A stretch of DNA of 6,484 bases, from contig JAJZSS010000096.1 of NCBI GenBank assembly GCA_021849525.1, positions 1 through 6,484 on the forward strand, given 5' to 3'. Position numbers and translations under genes: made by a program. The DNA comes from Chloroflexota bacterium. Its GTDB lineage: Bacteria; Chloroflexota; Anaerolineae; Anaerolineales; UBA4823. Under the pieces are notes generated by a model. It was not told where the DNA came from and did not search any database. It saw nothing but the letters and a program-made list of their open reading frames with translations. Shown here piece by piece: positions 1 through 6,484 of this stretch (position 1 is its first letter; every line of letters starts with the position of its first letter).

Positions 1-1550
1 TTTCGAAGACAAAGTCTTAAAATATTATCTTGAGTGTTACAACTATGACAATGAACCCTTTCAAACCAACTACACCATGATCGATGGTATCGATATGGAC
101 TCATTTGAGGATGGGGTGTTGTTGCAACGTACAGACCATCAATCGCATCCGCCTCGTTCAGGGAAAATAAGCCTTCAACCGAGGAGAAGAAATTAGCATT
201 CGACTCAGCCGATTGTCGGCTTTCCTCGTCAAGCGAATTCAATACTGCCTTATCCTTACGGAAATTAAGATTCTCATCGATGCGCTTGCTCATCTCCGAA
301 AGGATGATATTATGCGTATCCGCCTGGGCATCAGAAAGGTCCTTCAGGCCAGTCACCAATTTCAGAAAAGCCTGGATCAAATCTTGACCACTGACATCTT
401 CATTGGTCAGGCGTTGGGCCTCCCAGAAGTAAGAATCCCGTCCGCGACCGACATCATAAAATGCGGAAAGAAAAACCAGGAAACGCAAGTAGGCCTGGCG
501 GTAGCTGGTCTCAAAGAAATTCAGCATTTCCGTTTCAGTTATTTCACCCTGCCGGTAGCTCGTCAGTCCAGCGGCAGCCAGGAGGGCGCTGAACGTAGCC
601 AGATGCACGCCGCTGGAAAGCAAAGGATCAAGAAATGCAGCTGCATCTCCGCACATGAAGTACCCGGGACCGCAAAAGCGCTCTGAAGCATAAGAGTAAT
701 CCGTCTCCGTTTTCACCTCGGAGATCATCTCGCCTGGAGCCACCAGGTCCTTTAATAACGGGGATTCATCGATGGCTTCCAAAAGAATTTGCTTCAAGCC
801 CATCTCACGTTTGGCTTTGATGGCATTGCGGTGGAGCACTGCCCCTACGCTCATCGTATCATCATGCAATGGGATACCCCACAACCAGCCTGCCTCGATC
901 GATCCGACGGCGATATCACCCCGCCGGGAGCCAGGCAAGCGATTGGTATTTTTCCAGTACCCCCAGATGGCGATATTTTGAAAAACTTTATGGTAGCGGC
1001 GGTTATTCAGGTAATGGTTCGCCATCACTCCATTGCGTCCCGAAGCATCGATTAAGTAATCGAAACGAATTTGACCCTGCTTCCCCATATCCCCATTGTC
1101 GCTGTGCTTGCAGATCCAGCTGGCGCAAACCGGTCTCTCCCCCTCAAATTCGATACTACGCACCTCGTAGCCCTCATATACCTGGACTCCCTGGCTGCGG
1201 GCATGCTCCAGCATGAAATGATCGAATTTGGAGCGCACAACCTGGAATGCATACGTATGGTTACCACCCAGCTCGCCGAAGTTCAGCGGCCAGCTCTCCC
1301 GTCCCCACTCGAGGAAAGCGCCATTTTTACGCTGGAAACCAGCTTGCTCCATTTTGTCGCGCGCCCCAATCAAATCCATGATCTGAAGAATGGAAGGTAA
1401 TAGCGACTCACCGATGTGGTAGCGTGGAAATCGGGAGGCTTCCAGCAGGGTTACCTCGAACCCAGCCCGGGCCAATAATGTCGCCGCGGTAGCTCCTCCG
1501 GGACCCCCACCGATAACTAAAACCCCAGTAGCAGCAGGAATAGATAACAT
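1..1550 (-). CDS. Flavin-dependent (FADH2) halogenase, C-terminus open at the window edge
   Basis: Single-component-type flavin halogenase: reduced FAD reacts with O2 and chloride or bromide to give HOX, which a lysine passes to an electron-rich, usually aromatic, substrate. FADH2 would come from a separate flavin reductase, which is not in this window. The frame starts at ATG 1550 with AAAGGAG 7 nt upstream and gives 516 codons without a stop before the edge. Visible features: Rossmann GGGPGG (residues 14-19); RYHIGESLLP (43-52); K75 in GFQRKNGAF, matching the catalytic lysine of PltA/CmlS-type enzymes; DASGRNG (168-174); the halogenase signature WLWGIP (222-227), which distinguishes these enzymes from flavin monooxygenases; and GDAAAFLDPLLSSGVHLA (301-318), containing the F-x2-P-x2-S-x-G motif. 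Credible sequence ends near DGLYVATTP (~479). Residues ~485-516 (H/C/W/R-rich) look like antisense read-through. Size and motifs suit a phenol/pyrrole or carrier-bound substrate halogenase rather than a free-tryptophan one, but the substrate is unknown. Confidence 0.87.
   Translation of the reverse strand, partial: MLSIPAATGVLVIGGGPGGATAATLLARAGFEVTLLEASRFPRYHIGESLLPSILQIMDLIGARDKMEQAGFQRKNGAFLEWGRESWPLNFGELGGNHTYAFQVVRSKFDHFMLEHARSQGVQVYEGYEVRSIEFEGERPVCASWICKHSDNGDMGKQGQIRFDYLIDASGRNGVMANHYLNNRRYHKVFQNIAIWGYWKNTNRLPGSRRGDIAVGSIEAGWLWGIPLHDDTMSVGAVLHRNAIKAKREMGLKQILLEAIDESPLLKDLVAPGEMISEVKTETDYSYASERFCGPGYFMCGDAAAFLDPLLSSGVHLATFSALLAAAGLTSYRQGEITETEMLNFFETSYRQAYLRFLVFLSAFYDVGRGRDSYFWEAQRLTNEDVSGQDLIQAFLKLVTGLKDLSDAQADTHNIILSEMSKRIDENLNFRKDKAVLNSLDEESRQSAESNANFFSSVEGLFSLNEADAIDGLYVATTPHPQMSPYRYHRSWCSWFERVHCHSCNTQDNILRLCLR
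2..196 (+). CDS. 3' end of an unrecognised gene (5' end outside the window)
   Basis: An open frame enters from the left edge and runs to TAG at 194-196 (64 codons). The first ~44 residues look like genuine protein: acidic and aromatic, rich in D, E, Y and N, for example ECYNYDNEPFQTNYTMIDGI, with balanced codon choice. I do not recognise the family and assign no function. From about residue 45 (position ~134 onward) the composition turns to H, P, R, S and Q, and this part is antisense to credible halogenase C-terminal sequence. The last ~20 residues are therefore probably read-through into the neighbour rather than the original tail. By hand count bases 1-120 hold 44 G+C (37%), while the next 60 hold 30 (50%), which supports a compositional boundary near 120. 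The gene is convergent with the halogenase. It could instead be a chance open frame, but its protein-like start argues against that. Confidence 0.4.
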   Translation, partial: FEDKVLKYYLECYNYDNEPFQTNYTMIDGIDMDSFEDGVLLQRTDHQSHPPRSGKISLQPRRRN

Positions 1551-1557
1551 AAAACAA

Positions 1558-1564
1558 CTCCTTT
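1558..1564 (-). promoter_or_regulatory. Shine-Dalgarno of the halogenase gene
   Basis: On the minus strand AAAGGAG lies 7 nt before ATG 1550. It fixes the halogenase start: the glycine-rich FAD motif then begins at residue 14, as expected for this fold. Confidence 0.75.
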
Positions 1565-1581
1565 AACGGAAATCCAACTAT

Positions 1582-1597
1582 TGTGCGGTTCCGCACA
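1582..1597. promoter_or_regulatory. 16-bp inverted repeat, candidate operator of the halogenase gene
   Basis: TGTGCGG-TT-CCGCACA is a perfect dyad with 7-bp arms and a 2-bp centre, 31 bp upstream of the halogenase ATG. The size and tight symmetry resemble operators of dimeric repressors such as TetR-family proteins. The 2-nt centre makes a 7-bp RNA hairpin awkward, although a 6-bp stem with a GAAC loop could form. No regulator gene is visible in the window. The surrounding 1551-1756 spacer is AT-rich, and no convincing terminator or complete promoter was found in it. Confidence 0.45.
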
Positions 1598-1756
1598 TTT
1601 CTAATCAAATTAAGGTAACTCGGGTTGAATTGAATTCACCTGGCCGTATGCCTGACCCTCCGGTAAATAACAATTAAGACAAATCATATCACAATATGTT
1701 TATTAAAGGCTAGGGGGAAAATGTAATGATTCTTATATTAATTAACTACTAATCCA

Positions 1757-3016
1757 TCAGACTGACTTAAAATCCGTTGCATAGCGTTCGATGATTCGAA
1801 CCGCCTGACCCACCCCGTCTTCCGCACGTATCTCTTCACCGATCCTCTGTGCTTGCAGACGGATTTTCGGTAGTTCTAACTGATGGATGGCTTTAACTAA
1901 GATTGTCTCTGATAACCTGTTGATCTCAATCGGCCAGGCGCCCGCCCCGGATATCGCCGCCTGCTTGCCCCAAAATGATTGATCCATCCCATGCGGAATA
2001 ATGAGCTGAGGTATGCCTGCCCGAAACACTGCGCCAGTAGTCCCTGCTCCTCCATGATGAATCACAGCTTTACATCGTGGAAATAACCAATCGTGCGGCG
2101 AAGAATTAATAGTCAACACAGATCCGTCAGCATTTGAAACCAGCTCGCTACCCCACCCACTCAACAGGATAACCCGCTGGCTGGCAGCGCGCAGAGCCTG
2201 TAGCACCAGGCGTTGGATTCGCTCTGCCTCTTGATTCACCATACTTCCAAATGTCACACATACCGGCGGTTCTCCCTCTCCCAGAAAATCTGCCAGAGAT
2301 TGAGGAGCTTGATAACCAACCATCGTATCCAGAAAGAAGTAGCCAGGAATGTGGATATATTGGGCATCCCAGTCTACCGGTCTGGGCAGCACATGCGGGC
2401 TGTAAGCATAGATCAGGGGCGGCTGGAGGAAGTTGGAATTTCGCCAGGGCCAGATCAGCTTTAAATTGAATACATCTGGGGCTTGTTTGCGCAACTGGCG
2501 GTAACCAGCATTTCCCACCTGCCAGAATATTTCCGTGCCCAACCAGTGAGAAAAGTAGCTTAATTTTCCTCGAGGTATTTTTGCCATAGCAACCATGGGG
2601 AATGCCTGTGTTGGAGTAAACACGGGAAAACCCTGTATGGAGACATCCGGGATACCGCGCGCCCTGGCAAGTGAATGAGCTCCGGTTGTGAACAGAAATG
2701 AGTGGACGATCAATTCAGCGTCATCGCAAGCAGCGAAGGCAACCCGGGCAACATCTGTTGCAATCGAGCGTACATAATCAGACATATTCTTGATCATTCG
2801 AAATACATTCGAACGGGCGTCGTTTAATTGAGAGCTTAGCTCTTCGGGATCACCAGCTAAAGGAACGAAAGGTACTGCGTAATCGGTGACAAAATCCTTG
2901 AAACGATACGGAGCTGCCAGCCTGACGTTGTGCCCGGCAGACTGCAGCCCTTTCGCCAGGGCAACGAAGGGTTGAATATCCCCGCGTGATCCATAAGTTA
3001 AAAGAGTGACCTTCAT
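1757..3016 (-). CDS. GT1/GT28-type glycosyltransferase (GtfB/YjiC-like)
   Basis: Predicted soluble GT-B glycosyltransferase of 419 residues, transferring a sugar from a nucleotide-sugar to a small acceptor (macrolide, glycopeptide, sterol or carotenoid in known relatives). The N-terminal half opens with MKVTLLTYGSRGDIQPFVAL; D13 of GSRGD matches the proposed catalytic aspartate of vancomycin-group GtfA/GtfB. The C-terminal donor domain shows VTFGSM (254-259), HDWLFPRCKAVIHHGGAGTT (308-327) and PHGMDQSFWG (341-350); the HHGGAGTT and DQ residues contact the nucleotide-sugar. Length is normal for the family (about 400-430), so it looks intact. There are no signal peptide or membrane segments. 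It lies between gyrB, separated by a terminator, and the halogenase 206 bp downstream on the same strand, so a shared tailoring role is plausible. The start lacks a Shine-Dalgarno sequence but matches the family's N-terminus exactly. Acceptor and sugar cannot be deduced. Confidence 0.88.
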   Translation of the reverse strand: MKVTLLTYGSRGDIQPFVALAKGLQSAGHNVRLAAPYRFKDFVTDYAVPFVPLAGDPEELSSQLNDARSNVFRMIKNMSDYVRSIATDVARVAFAACDDAELIVHSFLFTTGAHSLARARGIPDVSIQGFPVFTPTQAFPMVAMAKIPRGKLSYFSHWLGTEIFWQVGNAGYRQLRKQAPDVFNLKLIWPWRNSNFLQPPLIYAYSPHVLPRPVDWDAQYIHIPGYFFLDTMVGYQAPQSLADFLGEGEPPVCVTFGSMVNQEAERIQRLVLQALRAASQRVILLSGWGSELVSNADGSVLTINSSPHDWLFPRCKAVIHHGGAGTTGAVFRAGIPQLIIPHGMDQSFWGKQAAISGAGAWPIEINRLSETILVKAIHQLELPKIRLQAQRIGEEIRAEDGVGQAVRIIERYATDFKSV

Positions 3017-3018
3017 TC

Positions 3019-3031
3019 TGGGTGTAGTATA
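3019..3031 (-). promoter_or_regulatory. Candidate -10 box giving a near-leaderless glycosyltransferase mRNA
   Basis: On the minus strand TATACT occupies 3031-3026, and initiation about 7 nt downstream would fall near 3019, only 2-4 nt before ATG 3016. No purine-rich Shine-Dalgarno sequence precedes this ATG (the nearest bases are ACACCCAGA). No good -35 hexamer was found at 16-18 bp; that stretch is T-rich. The box sits just after the gyrB terminator, where a new transcription unit would be expected to begin. Confidence 0.4.
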
Positions 3032-3039
3032 AAATAAAA

Positions 3040-3078
3040 CATTAAATATAAAAGCAGCCGGGTATTCTGGCTGCCTTT
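3040..3078 (-). terminator. Rho-independent terminator downstream of gyrB
   Basis: On the minus strand a 6-bp GC stem (GCAGCC at 3074-3069 with GGCTGC at 3059-3054) encloses a 9-nt loop and is followed at once by TTTTATATTTAAT. An A-rich stretch (AAATAAAG) precedes the stem and could extend the pairing past a one-base bulge. It lies about 70 bp beyond the gyrB stop and separates gyrB from the glycosyltransferase unit. On the plus strand the same stem is followed by CTTTATTT, so weak bidirectional action is possible. Confidence 0.7.
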
Positions 3079-3145
3079 ATTTGTCGAAGCTGTGTTTTGG
3101 TACACCTGGGACGATTTAATCTCCTGGAATGCGGGTAGACGAAGA

Positions 3146-6119
<2,974 letters not shown>

Positions 6120-6128
6120 AACTCATCA

Positions 6129-6137
6129 ATTTTACCA
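6129..6137 (-). promoter_or_regulatory. Candidate extended -10 promoter for the membrane protein-gyrB unit
   Basis: On the minus strand TGGTAAAAT (6137-6129) fits an extended -10 (TGn followed by TAAAAT). Initiation about 7 nt later would fall 2-4 nt before ATG 6119, again close to leaderless. No good -35 was seen, and no strong Shine-Dalgarno sequence precedes the ATG (GATGAG only). Confidence 0.35.
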
Positions 6138-6223
6138 TACCGGGTTTCTCTACGTGATGTAGTTTGTCCCTGGTACTTCAAGGCGCACATCACAGAATTA
6201 TGAGCATATAATTAAATTCATCC

Positions 6224-6252
6224 TTGACCATATAGACCCTTATCGGTAGAAT
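6224..6252 (+). promoter_or_regulatory. Sigma-70-type promoter for the right-edge gene
   Basis: TTGACC (6224-6229) and TAGAAT (6247-6252) are separated by exactly 17 bp; each differs from consensus by one base. Initiation is expected near 6259, about 188 nt before the downstream ATG 6447. This is the strongest promoter in the window and diverges from the membrane protein-gyrB unit. Confidence 0.7.
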
Positions 6253-6258
6253 CTCTGG

Positions 6259-6446
6259 ATTAATAACCTTAAGACATACTGGCCGAGACGATGGGAATCA
6301 ACGCCGCTTCGCATCTCCAATACCGGTCATAGTCTACCTGCACCTTTCGAACGAAAGGAGGGATGCCTATCCCAACGCCCTTTATAGTTTCCCCTGTTTG
6401 AGATCGATTCAATTTCCACTGCCAAAGGATTTAGGAGGATGAAGTT
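6259..6446 (+). promoter_or_regulatory. Long structured 5' leader of the right-edge gene
   Basis: The leader predicted from the promoter is about 188 nt and contains no convincing ORF. Visible pairings: AGAC (6272-6275) with GTCT (6332-6335) plus GGCC (6281-6284) with GGTC (6325-6328), closing an outer stem with an internal loop; GATG (6290-6293) with CATC (6312-6315) inside it; a hairpin CCTTTC-GAAC-GAAAGG (6343-6358); and one base later GGGAT-GCCT-ATCCC (6360-6373). I could not match it to the consensus of a riboswitch class I remember. No U-tract terminator follows the hairpins. This element covers most of the gene-free stretch 6120-6446; nothing else was seen there apart from the two divergent promoters. 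Confidence 0.4.
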
Positions 6447-6484
6447 ATGTCGAAAAAATTGTTTAGCATTTTCTCGCTGCTGAT
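6447..6484 (+). CDS. 5' end of a probable exported protein (3' end outside the window)
   Basis: ATG 6447 has AGGAGG (6433-6438) 8 nt upstream, a near-ideal ribosome binding site. The 12 complete codons read MSKKLFSIFSLL, two lysines followed by a hydrophobic run, as at the start of a Sec signal peptide or lipoprotein leader. Solute-binding proteins often begin this way, but too little is present to name a family. The strong promoter and long leader upstream suggest a well-expressed and possibly regulated gene. Confidence 0.65.
   Translation, partial: MSKKLFSIFSLL

Noticed and set aside
213..1400. Several plus-strand open frames of 60-157 codons
   Set aside because: All are antisense to the halogenase, whose minus-strand frame is continuous with family motifs throughout. 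Their proteins look non-natural.
1683..1688. Minus-strand TATGAT as a -10 box for the halogenase
   Set aside because: No acceptable -35 lies 16-18 bp upstream and the spacer is AT-rich, so such boxes are expected by chance; kept only as a possibility.
6272..6373. tRNA, T-box or known riboswitch in the right-edge leader
   Set aside because: There is no cloverleaf, no T-box motif (GGTGGNACCGCG) and no match to TPP, cobalamin, c-di-GMP-I, fluoride, ykkC or SAM consensus features that I can recall.

Overview
The window reads as ordinary bacterial chromosome of mid GC content. It is built around a housekeeping DNA gyrase B gene with a small accessory pair of natural-product-type enzymes downstream. 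The best guess for the host is an environmental Chloroflexota (Anaerolineae-like) bacterium. That rests only on the general look of GyrB and of the upstream membrane protein; no marker here fixes the taxon.

Layout, reading the minus strand from right to left: (i) 6119-5112, a polytopic membrane protein of unknown function; (ii) 5065-3146, gyrB, 46 bp downstream of it and probably co-transcribed; (iii) an intrinsic terminator near 3040-3078 that closes the gyrB transcript; (iv) 3016-1757, a GT1/GT28-type glycosyltransferase with a TATACT box so close to its ATG that the mRNA may be leaderless; (v) a 207-bp spacer with a 16-bp operator-like dyad; (vi) 1550 to the left edge, a flavin-dependent (FADH2) halogenase with the catalytic lysine and both diagnostic motifs. 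On the plus strand the left edge carries the 3' end of an unrecognised AT-richer gene that runs tail-to-tail into the halogenase gene. At the right edge, a good sigma-70 promoter (6224-6252) drives a long leader with predicted hairpins and the first 12 codons of a probable exported protein.

Functionally, the membrane protein and gyrB look like a core unit. The glycosyltransferase and halogenase together suggest tailoring (chlorination or bromination, and glycosylation) of a small aromatic or lipid-like molecule. No scaffold-making gene is visible, and the cluster may continue beyond the left edge.

The points most worth a second look are the left-edge junction, where two convergent reading frames both run on without their expected stops; the halogenase/glycosyltransferase pair beside gyrB; and the structured leader at the right end. 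I found no rRNA, tRNA, CRISPR array, insertion sequence or attachment site.
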